A stretch of 64,000 nucleotides of DNA from Typha latifolia (lineage: Eukaryota; Streptophyta; Magnoliopsida; Poales; Typhaceae), in NCBI GenBank assembly GCA_019914945.1, contig CM034109.1, positions 10,036,479 to 10,100,478 on the forward strand, in the 5' to 3' direction. Shown here piece after piece: positions 10,801 through 24,572 of the stretch (position 1 is the first letter of the stretch; each line of letters starts with the position of its first letter). Under the pieces are notes generated by a model. The model made no database searches. It was not told where the DNA came from and saw only the letters and a list, made by a program, of their open reading frames with translations. The translations under genes were made by a program, and so were the position numbers.

Positions 10801-13800
10801 TTCAGTTCAATTTATTTGGGGGCACCTGTAGTCTAACCATTGATGATCTCCTTATTGGTTAAGTTGCTGATTAGCTCTGTTATTCTAATTCGTGACAGAA
10901 GCAATAGTTATTTATATGCATATTTTTTAAATAAGACAAGTTTAGCCAGTCTTTGCAAGTTGTTAGGCAGCTACAGTAATTTGATGCTTACTCATTCTTG
11001 TAATTGTTTCTACTCTAAATTGAAAGAAAGGATTTGGTTTTGAGAATGGTTGATGTTGAAGTGTATCTTTCACATTAGGCACATAAGAGGGATTCAACTT
11101 CGCAGCAATGAGACAATGTCTTTTTAAATGCTGACACAAATGTTTCTGTCTGCAACAAGATGGAATCTTCTTTCTCTTTTTCTGTAGCATGAACTGAACT
11201 GTATTAAAAGATTATTCATACTCCAAAAGTTTTTATTGTTCTTCTTGAGGTCAAATTACTGCTAATATATCATAATTTGTTTTTTTTTTTCTGATGCTAG
11301 ATTTGACAATAATTCTGATACATGTAACGGTAGCAACTCTCCTACCGGTGACAGCCCTACTCCTGCTACAAAGAAGAAGCTAACTACAACTATAATTATA
11401 GTTATTTCAGTTGTTCCTGCCATTCTACTGGTAGTGTTAGTACTTATTGTGTGGAGAATTATAAGGAAGCACCCAGGTAGTTTTCTAGTAGCAATCCTTG
11501 CTTCTACAGTAGTGCTTAATTTTGCTTTTCAAGTATTAGACAATATTTGGCTTGCATGATGTGTAATATCTATTATTCCAGCTGGCAATCATGAAGTTGT
11601 TCAGGCGCCATCTGAGACCCGCCAATTCAATGTGGATCATGGAGGCAATCAGATGTCACCTGGGAATCACCAATTCAATTTGGATCATAAAGACAGTCAG
11701 CTGCCATCTGAGAGTCGCCAATTCATGTATACGGAATTGGAGAACATAACTAAGAAATTTTCTCATACCCTTGGAAAAGGAGGATTTGGGACTGTATTTC
11801 ATGGTTCCTTAGAAGATGGCATCGAAGTTGCTGTCAAGATGTGCTCTCTATCATCAGAACAAGCCCCTACTTTTTTTTTGGCTGAGGTAACTCATTATCT
11901 ATCTTGTCAGGCATCTAGCATCTATGATTTGAAAGTTAGGTCTTTTGGCGGAGTATAATAGAGGTTACTAGTTAGAATGCTAAACAACTTAAAGGTCTTA
12001 ACATTCTTAAAAAAAGAAAAATAAAAAAAGAGGGTGCTTAGACACTTGATTTGCTATAGATGGCAAATTAAGACATTTAATATGCATTAGGATACTGATG
12101 GTGTGAAGGTATAATATGAAGAGAGAATAAGATTCTAGAGACGAATAGATTAGCCAACCTGGGCAAAGAAGTTTTTTTAGTTCTTTTTTCCATTAGTCAA
12201 TCTACTGCCTGTTACATTTTGAGCTCTCTAATGGCCATTTGTAAAATATCCTAGCTTGCTCTGAAAAAAAAAGACTTTTATTCCTAATAGGACTTTTTAG
12301 ATAACCTAAAAACCCTAATTTGGACTCTTTATGACTACTTAAATAATTAGAAAATACCTCATGGTTATTATAACGGTGACTTCAAATGAAGTTAGTTGGT
12401 AGATAAATAAATCTAGGAAAAAACCCTAAGATCTAACTAAACTTCAATCTAGACTTCAATTCTTCATCAGTGATTGTTGATATTACGTGACATATGTGCT
12501 TTTATGAAGAAAGTTGCTTATAAATAAAAATAATAAATCAAGCACTTGATTATTTATTGAAGAAGATGAAATTTTCCTTGTACTCTTTTTTCTCAAGCTG
12601 ACAGCTACCCTAATGCTAGTTTAGAATTTTAGAATTTCTCTGAACAAAACATAAGATTTTAGTAGACTCATTAGGATACTATTATCCCGAGCTTCCTTTG
12701 ATAATATATTGTAGTATGTTCTGTAGGTGGAGAATTTGTCAAAAGTTCGTCACAAGAACCTGGTTTCTTTGGTTGGCTACTGCACAGATAGAGGTTGCAT
12801 GGCAGTCGTTTATGAGTATATGCCTCTTGGAAGCCTTGAAGATCATTTGACAGGTTGGTGAGCGTGTAACTTAACCTCTATCGAGTCTATCATGTAGTGC
12901 ATATCTAGCTTAAAGCTTTGCTTTGTCTATGAGCCAGCCCAAGTCAAAAGTTTTTCTTTCTCTACCTAGCTTGTGGAATATCAAACATCGCATCCGATTT
13001 GAAGATTTCACAGTACTGTGAAAGTTGAGTTTGGTTTATTTAGTTGGTTGAGTGACTTTATTTTCTTATCTTTCGTTTGTCTTATTTACTTCTTTGATTA
13101 ATTGACTAGATTTGCCCTTCTAAATTATTTTGATTGTTGAGAAGTAGAGGTAAATTCTTGCTAACATAATGATATCATCCATCATCCATCAAACATAATT
13201 CTTTTGTTTCAAATATTACTGAAAGTTGGGCTCTTACGAAGATTTAAATGTGAATTGATGATATTGCAAATTTGCATAGCAATTAGCAAGCATTACTAAT
13301 GGATTTTTTATGACCTTAAAGGTAAAGCTGGCAATAGTAGAGCCTTGAGTTGGGCAGAGCGCCTCCAAATAGTACTCGATGCTGCACAAGGTTTTGGGGG
13401 CATAAAATGCATCTTGCTTGTCCAATTTTCTCTTGTAATTAAGCTAAACAACCCTTAACTTTTCCTTTCCACATTAGATGTTCTTTGACTTGATATAGGC
13501 CTGGATTATCTGTACAATGGATGCCCAACACCAATAATTCACAGAGACATAAAGAGCAGCAACATTCTTTTGGGCAAAAATCTAGAGGCAAAGGTATCTG
13601 ACTTCGGGCTCTCAAAGGCCTTCCACAGTGATTTACAAACCCACGTCTCAATGACAGCACTTGCTTTCTCCCCAGGCTACATTGATCCAATGTATGTTTC
13701 CATGCCTTGTTTTTCTTTATGCTGTAGAAGTCGGTTGTTTGGGATCTCATTGCTAAAGAATATCACGATTTCTTTTGGAGTTGTTTGTATTTGCCTATTC

Positions 13801-14240
13801 TTGATGCCTTTTCATACTTATTAAGGTGCTTGCAATCTTGGAGATTCAATGAGAAGACTGATGTGTACAGCTTTGGAGTGGTTCTTTTGGAAATTATTAC
13901 AGGAGAACCTCCTATACGTCGTGTGGGTGACGCTCATATAATTGAACGTGCTCAACTGAGTTTTGGGGTAGGAGATATGAATGCAATTGTCGATGCAAGG
14001 TTGCAAGGGGTGTACAACGCTGACTCTATCTGGAAGGTTGCAGAACTAGCAATGAAATGCACGGCAAGAGCCATTAATCAGAGACCAAATATGGCTGAAG
14101 TTGTCATGCAGCTTAGGGAGAGCTTGGGATGTGAGACTGCTGAAAGGAGCAAGAGCCTGATTGTTGAAAACATTACCGTCTCAAGACAAGACACTATATT
14201 CGTGAAAGAGTCAGCCATATTTGGTCCATCTGCAAGATAA
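7815..14240 (+). pseudogene. Gene 2: malectin-like LRR receptor kinase with a 4-bp frameshift
   Basis: Same 13-exon plan: 7815-7920, 8026-8588, 8668-9152, 10043-10178, 10286-10357, 10449-10520, 10603-10671, 11301-11476, 11582-11886, 12727-12853, 13322-13390, 13499-13691, 13826-14240. Splice sites are all GT-AG. Exon 2 has a 4-bp tandem duplication (ATAGATAGA at 8109-8117, where the other copies have ATAGA), which shifts the frame and ends translation at a TAG at 8259-8261, inside the malectin-like domain. Everything downstream is open in the original frame: GDPC region, LRRs, membrane segment, [23 protein letters not shown] end; without the extra 4 nt the length would be 927 residues. It therefore looks like a very recent pseudogene, a null allele, or a sequencing error. 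Exon 7 is 9 nt shorter than in the other copies. A second in-frame ATG lies at 7839. Closest relative in the array is gene 4. Confidence 0.85.
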
Positions 14241-14851
14241 GCTCATCCCATCTTCGTTCCGACAAGTGAGTTGAATTTTGTTCGATTTGGACATGCAAGA
14301 ATACCTGCAGTTGTGTTGCTTTTTGCGTGGTATTGTAGTGTGAAGATAGATATCTGCAGTTGTGTTGATTTGCGTGTGGTATTGCTGTGTGACAGATATG
14401 TAGTTGTGTTGCAATAATTTGTGCAACAGAACCATTATTCAGAGTAATCAAGTTGCTTATCTGAGACTACTATGACAAAGCTTTGTGGAATCATAGAACC
14501 TGCCGTCTTACTCGTAGATTCCAGAGCTAGCAAAGGCTTTTATCTCTGCTGTTTTCTGGTAGCAAATCATGTCCATTTCTCCATTTTGTCTCACAGACCA
14601 ATTGAGCAGGGTAGAAAGGAATTCCACATTTAGTATTATTCTTTTCTTCTTCTTGTTTATTTCTCTCTAATCAGTCTAACTAATAAATACGAAGGAGCAT
14701 TTTAATATCTTGGATGTAGCTATCTTAAATAAGATGAAAATTCTAGCAATTTTACTTCAGTTGTAAATACGGAGAATAGTTTAGTATAAAATAGTTTATA
14801 TAGAAATGATAAAATGATTTTAGACGTAAAATATATTTAACCCAAATAATA

Positions 14852-14991
14852 TCAAAGTTGACTTTTTCTAGTTGTATATTATACTGTATAGCGTATTGCA
14901 GTATAAATTTTTCGTTTAATGTCAAAGTTGACCTTTTCTAATTGTATATTATTCTGGATAGCGTATTGTAGTGTAGAGCTTTCTGTTTTGA
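14852..14991. repeat. Two-copy 70-bp direct repeat, each with a TTGAC element
   Basis: TCAAAGTTGAC begins at 14852 and again at 14922. The two copies share the TTTTTCTA-TTGTATATTAT and GATAGCGTATTG segments with a few differences. They lie about 600 bp past gene 2 and 1.6 kb before gene 3. Confidence 0.7.
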
Positions 14992-16556
14992 GGTAAAATA
15001 AGGAAAAGGAAACAACGATCAGATAATCGATGCCCTTCGAAAACAAACGTTATTCTGATGACGACTTGATAACATTATCTTGTTGATGTGCATTCTTTTT
15101 GACCTTTTCAATGATCTTTGTTTCCACATATAACGGAGTATGCCGTTGTGCAAGAGTTTTGACCAAACTAGTTTTTGTTCCAACTTTATTTTACCTAAAT
15201 AAATTATCCTTTAAATTTATTATTAAATAAGGTCTAATTTATTATAGCTCTAATAAAAACGCTGAACTGATCAACATTTTTTTTTCTCAGCGAAAAGCTC
15301 GGTCCTAAAATACTAAATTAATCAGCATTATATATATATATATATATTAGAAAAAATATTAAACTGATCAATATTTTTGTTAGAGCTACGGTAAAATAAT
15401 AAACTCGAGTACTAATCTATTTCAGTAAAAAAAAAAAAAGAGGAGGAGGGGGTTCTAATTAGGTCAGAAACAGGTTGTGAATGTATTATCATTCATAAAA
15501 GGAATTAAATACAAGTTGTATGATAAGTGAGTCGATAAATGAATCAATCACCAAGTATATTTTGCGGTAATCTAAATCCTCGGACAAATATTAAGCTAAC
15601 GTGGCTCAACCCACTCCTGCCCTATTAAAGAATCATTCCTCGATCCACTGCTCTTGATCTATTAAAAGATGTACAAAATTTAAATGGTATGGCATTTGAG
15701 GCTAAGCTCCGGATTTAATTAGCATGGCCTTAATATGATATAAAAAGGTAAAAATATATTAATTTTGAAAAAAATAAATGATATATAAATTAACGGATTA
15801 AAATACACTTTAATTTTAATGATGAAAATGATATATTTAAATCATGTCAAAGTAAAATTAAAATTTATATTTTATTTATTGAAAAGTGAACTTAATTAGA
15901 GATTAAAAAATAAAAAAAATATTTTATTATTAAATTTGGCTAGGGTCCGGACCAAATTTATAAATCTTCCTATAACTCAAAGCAAATAAGAGCTTAGTAT
16001 TTTTTTATCGACAAAGTAGGGTCAACTTGCCAGAACCATTCTAATTTATTTCCATCTATATAGAAAGAACATAATATAACTAGAAATTGGCTCTTATTAA
16101 TATCTCTGTTTGAAACTTTACTAGATTATAGTAATGGCTGATGGGAGATATGAAGTACCAATTGCATCATTAATTCAGAATAATAAGACGTAACTTACTT
16201 GGGATAAACTTTAACAATATAATGATACGTTTTCCAATACCTTTACCTCCCTTTCAATATACTTGAGACAGCTCCTTAACTCTTTTTTCAATAAAATGAA
16301 ATGCCAGACAAGGTCAGAAGCGTGCCCTCGATATACATCTTACACTGTGGCATTTAGATAGTCGTTGACGTGAAGCTGGCAATGATAACAATGTGATGGC
16401 AGTTCTTGGGTCGTTGTAGGTGCATGAAATCATACGGAGTTTTTTATGATCTTTAAATGGAGTGGAAAACCGTAGTGCAATTAATTAAGTAATAGAATGA
16501 TGATTGATGAAGTCCAGAAAGAGTTGATATATAGGGAAACAAGGCTGCAGTAATTA

Positions 16557-16565
16557 ATGGCGTAG
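16557..16565 (+). promoter_or_regulatory. Two-codon upstream ORF of gene 3
   Basis: ATG GCG TAG ends 6 nt before the main ATG at 16572. The same arrangement, with the same 6-nt spacing, precedes genes 4, 5 and 6. The main ATG has G at -3 and G at +4; the upstream ATG has a weaker context. Confidence 0.55.
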
Positions 16566-16571
16566 GTGGCA

Positions 16572-19500
16572 ATGGGGTATCTAATTAGAGCCTTGGAGAA
16601 GAAGAAGATGGCGTTATGGTGTAGATCTCTTCTCTTGGGTGTGTTGCTTGCAGCAGTTCAAGTTCATGGCCAGTCTCCCACTATTGAGGGTATGTTACAT
16701 ATCTTCTGCCTGAAGCTTGTTTTAATCCTCAACTCGTTGATGCAAAGCCTTCTGTTTCTTCAATACAAACGAGATCACCAATTAAAGCTTGTTTATTTTA
16801 TTTTTATTTTAAATTTTTCATGAATTTAAAGACTACCCAAATGAGCAGTTGAATTGCCGAAAGACGGCTTGGTTGTTGTTATTGCACTCAGCTATTTGAG
16901 CTGTTGGGAGATGGATCGGGGAAAAGTAAGAAGAAATAAAAATAAAAATTAAGGAGATGTAGATTTTGCGTGGTTTATCTAATTAGGAATATGTCCATGG
17001 AAATCACATCAATTTTACTAAAGTAGAATAAAAAAGATTATAAGACAGAAGAACCTTTCAATCTACAACCAACAACTTTACATTTTTCATCTTTATTCTC
17101 TCTCTATAAAGCTTTGACCTTTTTTGTTTTCATGTTTATATAACTGTTTTGAGATACAAATAATATATAGATTTTTTAGAAAACCTAATTTATCCAACTA
17201 GAATTGTTGGGCGCTGAATCTAATATTCAAGATTTATTTTGATTATCACAAGAAAGAATAAGAGCATCATTATCCGAAGAGAATTCATTAGAAAAGTTTT
17301 CCTCTGAGTGTTGTTCTCCACCTATTTTAATTTTTTGTGCCCTATATTTATGTTTGATGTGTTTTTTTATTGCCGCAGTTTTAGCACTCTTGTAGAAATT
17401 TTGAACTATTTTTTTTTCTGATCATTATCATTTTCTTTATAGATCTTACTGTCTTTGTGAGTTATTTTTCATTTCCCTTTTGCTAGTAAGATATTTTTCT
17501 TTTTAGATTCTTTACCGAGAAGAAATCCCACTACATCATCAAACTTTAAGATATTTGCTTCTCATGAGTTATTTACTACTATAACTAGGTTGTCTTAATT
17601 ATCTAATAGATACAATAAAATCAATAGGGCCGAACATCATCATAAAATTTGATATCAATCGATTCTAATTGATTCGTGATAATGTTAAATTTATTCAGAT
17701 GTTTTACCACACTATCATTTTCAGACATCTTCATATTGAACAATCTTGTTTGAAGCCAAAGTTTTTTTATACATCCTCATCAAGCCACTATAAAATATAT
17801 AGTTACCTTCTCCATCGAGATGTTGAAAACCACTTACACTGTAAGTGTAAGTTAGAGCATCCCTAGGATTTTCAAATCTAGTTTGCTCAACTTAGTATCA
17901 TCAATATTTTTAGGTTTATTTGTGCTTTCACATAAAAGCAAAGAAAAGTCCTTTAGTAGATGTAATTTTTTTATCTACATCTCATAAAGCAACATTATTT
18001 TAATTGAACTTCTCAATCTAAATTTTTTTTTCTTCTTCTATCGCTCCCACTTAAACTACAATTCAAGACCTCAAGTAAGATAAAAGAAATACAAAGAAAG
18101 TAAGGAAACATAGATTTTATGTGATTGACCAATTAGAGCTACATCCACGGAGATCTCCTCTATTTCACAACATAACTCTTTTAGATATGCAAACAATACA
18201 TATGTTTCTCAAAAAACCTAATTTATTCGACTATGATTTGTCGGAGCATTCAAACACCGATGAAAACATCTTTTGCCAACTCATTTGAATGCCTATTAGA
18301 ACGCTTGTTCTCAAGAATTGGGGTTTGAATGCCCGGAGACCCCGCATCTTAATATGAGATTCCTGTATGGGAGATGCTTCTACTTCTATACAGAATGATA
18401 ATTTCTTTTGTTCCTATCTTTTATTTAGGTTTCATTAGCATAGACTGTGGCGCCACTAGCAATTCCAGTGATAGCATTACAGGAATACCCTATACCACAG
18501 ATGATCAATTTATAGAAACTGGGACAAACCACAATGTTGCTTCCAATTATATCGACTCCTCGATTCGCAAGCAGTATACGACTGTCAGAAGCTTTCCTGA
18601 GGGAGATCGTAATTGCTATACCTTACAGCCTGCAATCCAAGGTTATAAGTATCTTCTTAGAGCAGGCTTCATGTATGGGAACTACGATGGAAATAACAGC
18701 GTGAGGGCGAACGGTCCGTTGCTATTCGATCTCCACATTGGAGTCAATCTTTGGGATACAGTGAACATCACGACGACATCCTCTACTCATGTGTACGAAG
18801 CTATAAGTGTTGCGTTGGGCGATTTCGTATCAGTTTGTCTGACGAGAAGAAGCGACTCTTCTTCCACTCCTTTCATCTCTTTACTGGAGATGAGGCAATT
18901 GAAGTCCACGCTCTATCCCACTGCCACCTCTTCCAGCTATATCGTCCTTTTTACACGCGTCAACTTTGGAGCAACTGAAGATAACATAATTCGGTAAGTA
19001 TGTTGGACGTATAATACTGCAGACGTCGAAATAAAAATTTTCTATAAGAGAATTAAGGTGAATTCATTTGCAGATACCCCGGCGACCCGTACGACCGCAT
19101 CTGGAAGACTATGAACTTCACCAAGGATGTGCTAACTACCGCATCTAAGGTCAACAACTATCAAAATGACCATTTCGAGGTCCCGTCTGTCGTGCACCAG
19201 ACCGCTGCCGTGGCCGCAAACGTCAACGGCAGCACGATGGGTTTCCGCTGGGACTCCGAGATCAGAAGCGTCGGGCCGTACTACTATGTGAACCTTCATT
19301 TCTCTGAGCTCGAACCCCTCTCAGGAACGGACGTCAGGGAGTTCGACGTCTACTACAATGACGAGTTGTGGTACGAACACTACAGGCCACCCTACCTCAT
19401 GTCCGGCTATATATATAGCACCGGTCCACTGAGGCAGAGCCTTCAGTATAAGTTCACTTTCAATGCCACCCAGAACGCCACTCGTCCTCCCCTCATCAAT

Positions 19501-22500
19501 GCGGTTGAGATCTATTCTCTCTGGAGCATGGCAGATGTCTCGATGACTCGCATCGGAGACGGTATGTTATTACTTTTCGAATCCCCTTTAAGTTCATCAT
19601 GGGGCATAAACAAGTCAATACAGTGGGGGAAAAGGAAAACCCTATCTTTATGAAATGTGTTTTGCATCTCTAATCTCCATTTCATCACATGACTTCGTAA
19701 AATTTTCGCATGCTTGTTCACCTACAATTATAATTCAATGTCATCCCTTTTTGTGGTACCAGTTGAGGCCATGTTGGCAATCAAAGAAGCTTATAAAGTG
19801 AAGAAAAATTGGATGGGTGATCCATGTTTTCCAAAACAGTATGGTTGGGATGGTCTGAGTTGTAGTATCGGTGGTAATGATTCAAGGATTATAGCTGTGT
19901 GAGTATCCAAGAAAGATAACTTGTGCAAATTTTCTTAGGAGTCATATTTTCTGGGAAAAATTGCTGATGAAAAGATTCAACTCTGCCGCAGAAACTTATC
20001 CTCTAGTGGATTGGTTGGTCAGGTGTCCACCTTCTTTTCCCGTCTCACAGCAATCAAGTCCCTGTAAGTATGAAACCCTCGCAAAATTTAGCTCGATAGA
20101 GTTTGAAAATTACGAGGAACTTCTACTTACCTAATTAAGTTATCTTCTTTTAGGGATTTGTCTTACAATAACTTAACCGGAAAAATCCCTGATTCTCTAG
20201 CAGATATATCATCCCTCAATGAGTTGTAAGTGTTTGTACCAGATTTACTGTTCTGGTTATCTTAAATGAGTACTTTTAGATCCTTGATGCAATCTATACT
20301 TGTGCAGGAATCTGACTGGAAACTGCATCGCAGAAATCCCTGATCGCCTTGATAAGAGGTCAAAAGATGGTTCACTCAAATTGAGGTTTGTTCCTAATCA
20401 ACTACTTTTGAGGAAAAAATAATGACTCCATGAACTACTGCATTTAATAAACTAAAAGTCTAAAACAGCTCCACTATTGATTCATTTTCTTTGGGGCACT
20501 CTGTAGTAGAACCATCGAAGATCACATTATCGGTTAAGTTGTTGTTTAACTCATGAAAAAGGCCGATAGTTCTATTATTCTTCTAAGCTCATATTACTGC
20601 TGATGTTTTGCAAACTTTTTTTGATGCTAGCTTTGACAAATGTAACGGTAGCAACTCTACTATCACTGCAAAGAAGAAGACGATAACTACACCATTAATC
20701 ATAGTTCTTTCAGTTGTTCCTGCCATTCTCTTGCTAGTGGTGGCGGTACTCATTGTGTGGAAAATTAGAAGAAGGACCCAAGGTAGTTTTCTAACAGCAA
20801 TCTTTGCTTCTACATTAGTGCTTAGTTTCACATAAGTACCAGATAATATTCAAACTTATTATGTTATCTATTGTTCCAGCTGTCAATAGTGAAGCAGTTC
20901 AGTCGCAGCCTTCTGGGGGCTGGCAATTAAATGTTGATCGCGGAAGCAGTCAGCTGACATATTCGAGTCACCTATCAGATGTGGATCATAAAGACGGTCA
21001 GCTGCCATTTGAGAGTCGCCAATTCATGTATACAGACTTGGTGAACATAACCAAGAATTTTTCTCAGACCCTTGGAAAAGGAGGATTTGGGACTGTATTT
21101 CATGGTTCCTTGGAAGATGGCACTGAGGTTGCAGTCAAGATGTGCTCTCTATCATCAGAACAAGCGCCTACTCTGTTTTTGGCTGAGGTAACTTAAGTTG
21201 TGTATCACTAGGCATCTATGATTTGAAAATTAGTTTTTTTGCTATAGATGGCAAATTAAGATATTTCATATGATTTAAGGCATTGATTGTGCCACTGAAA
21301 GGCATGTGCCCTTGGGAATGATGCAATTGTGCACCATGCAGTAGAAGTGAAACATAGAGTAGAGAAGGTAGAAGATTAAGAGAAATAAGATTCTAGAGAG
21401 GAATGTATATATGGAGACGGATAATAAAAGACAATCAGGCTAAAGAAGCTCCTTAGTTCTTTTCAATTTTCATTAATCAATCCATTGGCTATTACTATTT
21501 TCAGCCCTCAAATGGTCGTCTGTAGAAAACCCTAGCTTGGTCTTCTAACAAAATGACTCACTTCTAATAGGACATTTTAGATAACCCAAAAACCTTAATT
21601 TGGACTCTTTAGGACTAGTAAAATAACAAGAACATAGCTCAAGATTACTGAAAGTCTGTAACAGTCAACAGGTATCACAGTTCCATGAACAGTATGTTGC
21701 AGTGAGTTCAGAAGAAGTTAGTTTGTAGATAAATAATCTGAAAAAAAGAAAATAAATCTAAGATCTAATTTAAACTTGAATCTAGACTTCAATTCTTCAT
21801 TAATGATTGTTGTGATTGCATGACATATGAGTTTTTATGGAGAAAGTTGCTTGTAATTGCAAAATAAATCAGCTACTTGATTATTTATACACGAGGATAA
21901 AATATGTCCTTGTCTTTCTTTTTTCAAGCTGATGGCTGCCTTTAGATTTTCATAATTTCTGCGCAGAACATAACATTTCAGCTCTCACTGAGATATTATT
22001 TTGTAAACCTTCCTCTGATAATATTTTGAAGTATTTTCTGTAGGTCGAGAATTTGTCAAGAGTTCGTCACAAGAATCTGGTTTCTTTGGTTGGCTACTGC
22101 ATGGATAGAGGTTGCTTGGCGGTCGTTTATGAGTATATGCCTCTTGGAAGTCTTGAAGATCATTTGAGAGGTTGGTGAACGGTAAATTAATTACTATGTA
22201 GATCTATCATCTGGAGCATATCTAGCATAAAGCTTAGTCTGTTTCTCCTAATCGACAAATTGCTCTCATCATTCTTTTCTCCTGTTTTGTATAAAATGAT
22301 AATGCAGATGTAAAAATTATTTTTCTCATCTGTTTCCTTTTCTAATGGATCATGGTCTAAAAGTCGGAATCCACTATGCATGCAATCAAGGGACTACATA
22401 GCACATATGCGATATGTGGTTGCATATGGGAGTGCATGTTTTTGATATTTAACAATACATAAATTGACAAGTATATGCAGAGCAATTTGAAAATAAAAAT

Positions 22501-24255
22501 AGAAAAAATAATCTTGTCTGTTCTCATTTCTTATGCCCTAGTTCAAGTCTCTAGTTTTCTTCACCTAGCTAGCTTTATAGAATATCAAACACCGAGTCCA
22601 ATTTGATGACTTATGCAATGTGAAAGTTGAGTGTGATATAATCATATAAATATATAATTAATTGGCTGAATGACCTTATTGTCTGGTGATTCTGTAATAG
22701 ACAATTAATTTTGAGCATGATGTTATAGAATCACTGCATAGATAGAGCATATTTGCGCTGTTAAGTAGAGGTAAATTTTTGCTAGCATAGTGATATCTCA
22801 TCTGTCAAACATAATTTTTTTTTTGTAATTTTTATTGAGACTTCGGCTCTTGTGAAGATTTTAAATATGAACTGACAATATTGGAAAATTTATAAGGTTT
22901 TCATTTCCGTAGTAGTGTATTTTGTTTCCTAAAATGTGCTTGTTGAAAATGGATTTAATCAGAAAAACAGAATTAGATGAACTGTGAATTCCTACATAAA
23001 GAATGTAGCTTTTCTTGGTGCAGCAGGAATCAAAAGAGATAGTTCACCTGTAGCACACGAAACACATAAGTATCACATAATTCCATTGCCCAGAAGGTAT
23101 TAATTGTTGGATGTCATTAAAAGGAGGTTTGACTAGCATATTATGCATACAAGTTTATATCAAGCATTACTAATGTATTTTTTATGACCTTAAAGGTAAA
23201 GCTGGCCTTAGTAGAGCCTTGAGTTGGGCAGAGCGCCTCCAAATAGTACTCGATGCTGCACAAGGTTCTGGGGGCATAAAACACATTTTTCCTATCCAAT
23301 TTTCTCTTGTTCTTAAGCTAAACAATTTATAATTTTTCCTTCTCTAATTAGATGTTCGATGTTCTTTGACTTGATATAGGCCTGGACTATCTGTACAATG
23401 GATGCCCAAAACCAATAATTCACAGAGACATAAAGAGCAGCAACATTCTTTTAGGGAAAAACCTGGAGGCCAAGGTATCTGATTTTGGGCTCTCTAAGGC
23501 CTTCCACAGTGATTTACAAACACACGTTTCAATGACAGCGCTTGCTTTCTCCCCAGGCTACGTTGATCCTGTGTATGTCTCCATGCTTTCTCTTTTTCTT
23601 TATGCTGCGGAATTTGGTGGTTTGGGACCTCTCATTGCCAAAGGGAGGGGATTCTAATCATGATGGAAATGATTTGACTTAATATAACCACAATTTAAAG
23701 ATATGCATGCTTAGTCAAGAATACTGTTTGATTAACAAAAGGAAAAGAAGAACCGAAAAACAAGCTCCAAAATATAGGATATTAAGATTCTTTTGAAGTT
23801 GTTTTATATCTACCTAACCCTGATGCTTTTTCATACTTATTAGGTGCTTGCAATCTTGGAAATTCAATGAGAAGACTGATGTGTATAGCTTTGGAGTGGT
23901 TCTTTTGGAAATTATCACCGGAGAACCTCCTATTCAGCGTGTTGGTGATGTTCATATAATTGAACGAGCTCAACTGCGTTTTGGGCAAGGGGATATTGAT
24001 GCAATTGTTGATCCAAGGTTGCAACGGATGTACAACACCGACTCTGTTTGGAAGGTTGCAGAGCTAGCAATGAAGTGCACAACAAAAGCCATTAATCAAA
24101 GACCAAAGATGGCTGAAGTTGTCACGCAGCTTAGGGAGAGCTTGGAATGTGAGACTGCTGGAAGGAGGAAGAACATGACCGGTGAAAGCACTGCCTCAGG
24201 CCCTGGCATTACATTCACGAAAGAATCAGTCATATATGGTCCATCCGCAAGATAA
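16572..24255 (+). CDS. Gene 3: malectin-like LRR receptor kinase
   Basis: Exons: 16572-16689, 18429-18993, 19074-19561, 19763-19898, 19992-20063, 20154-20225, 20308-20385, 20631-20782, 20880-21187, 22044-22170, 23196-23264, 23380-23572, 23844-24255; 929 residues. Signal peptide about 1-36 (hydrophobic [14 protein letters not shown] core). Malectin-like domain about 40-390. The GDPC motif lies in exon 4 (391-435), LRRs about 436-510, membrane helix about 531-554. In the kinase, the glycine loop starts at about 626 (GKGGFG), Lys647 is in AVK, the HRD aspartate is at about 745, the DFG aspartate at about 763, then the tail GPSAR. This is an RD-type kinase with the core catalytic residues present, but the activation segment reads [10 protein letters not shown], lacking the usual DPE glutamate. 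Intron 1 is 1739 bp, about ten times longer than in most copies, because of a retrotransposon remnant. The ATG at 16572 is chosen because it aligns with MGYL or MGHL in genes 5-7. Confidence 0.93.
16930..18270 (-). mobile_element. Decayed Ty1/copia-type retrotransposon remnant in gene 3 intron 1
   Basis: The minus strand of about 17450-17830 translates, across several stops and frameshifts, to a copia gag (UBN2-type) pattern: a YKKTLASNK segment, a [10 protein letters not shown] segment, [10 protein letters not shown], then [11 protein letters not shown]. Diverged direct repeats flank it: TAGATTTTGCGTGGTTTATC at about 16970 and TAGATTTTATGTGATTGACC at about 18112, each followed by a CATCCACGG-like or GTCCATGG segment and by AAAACCTAATTTAT. 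These may be eroded terminal repeats. No intact reading frame remains, and it explains the unusually long intron. Confidence 0.6.
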
Positions 24256-24572
24256 GTTGATCTTATCCTCCTTCCATCAAATGTGAGTTGACTTTGTTCG
24301 ATTGAATAGTGGAGAATATCTTGTAGTTGTGTTGCTTTGAGTGTGTGATATTGTAGTGTGTGGTGAAATCTATGTATTATACTAATTTGTGCAACGAGAA
24401 CCATTATTCAGAATAATCAAGCTGCTTATGACTTGCTAAGACTGCCATGACAAGCATTGTGGAATCACAGAACTTGTCTTACTACTAGTTTTCCGAGCTA
24501 CTGTCTCTACTATATTGTTACAGCATTAGTATGCCGATTTCATCGGTTTGTCTCACACATGCCATATTTTAT

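Larger units (their letters stand above)
14241..16571. other. Spacer between gene 2 and gene 3
   Basis: Holds the gene 2 3' flank, a 70-bp tandem repeat (14852-14991), a long AT-rich stretch (about 15180-15960) with poly-A and AT runs that looks like decayed repetitive sequence, then the gene 3 promoter. A single TTGACG lies at 16365-16370 and a TATATAG at 16528-16534. I see no gene. Confidence 0.6.
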
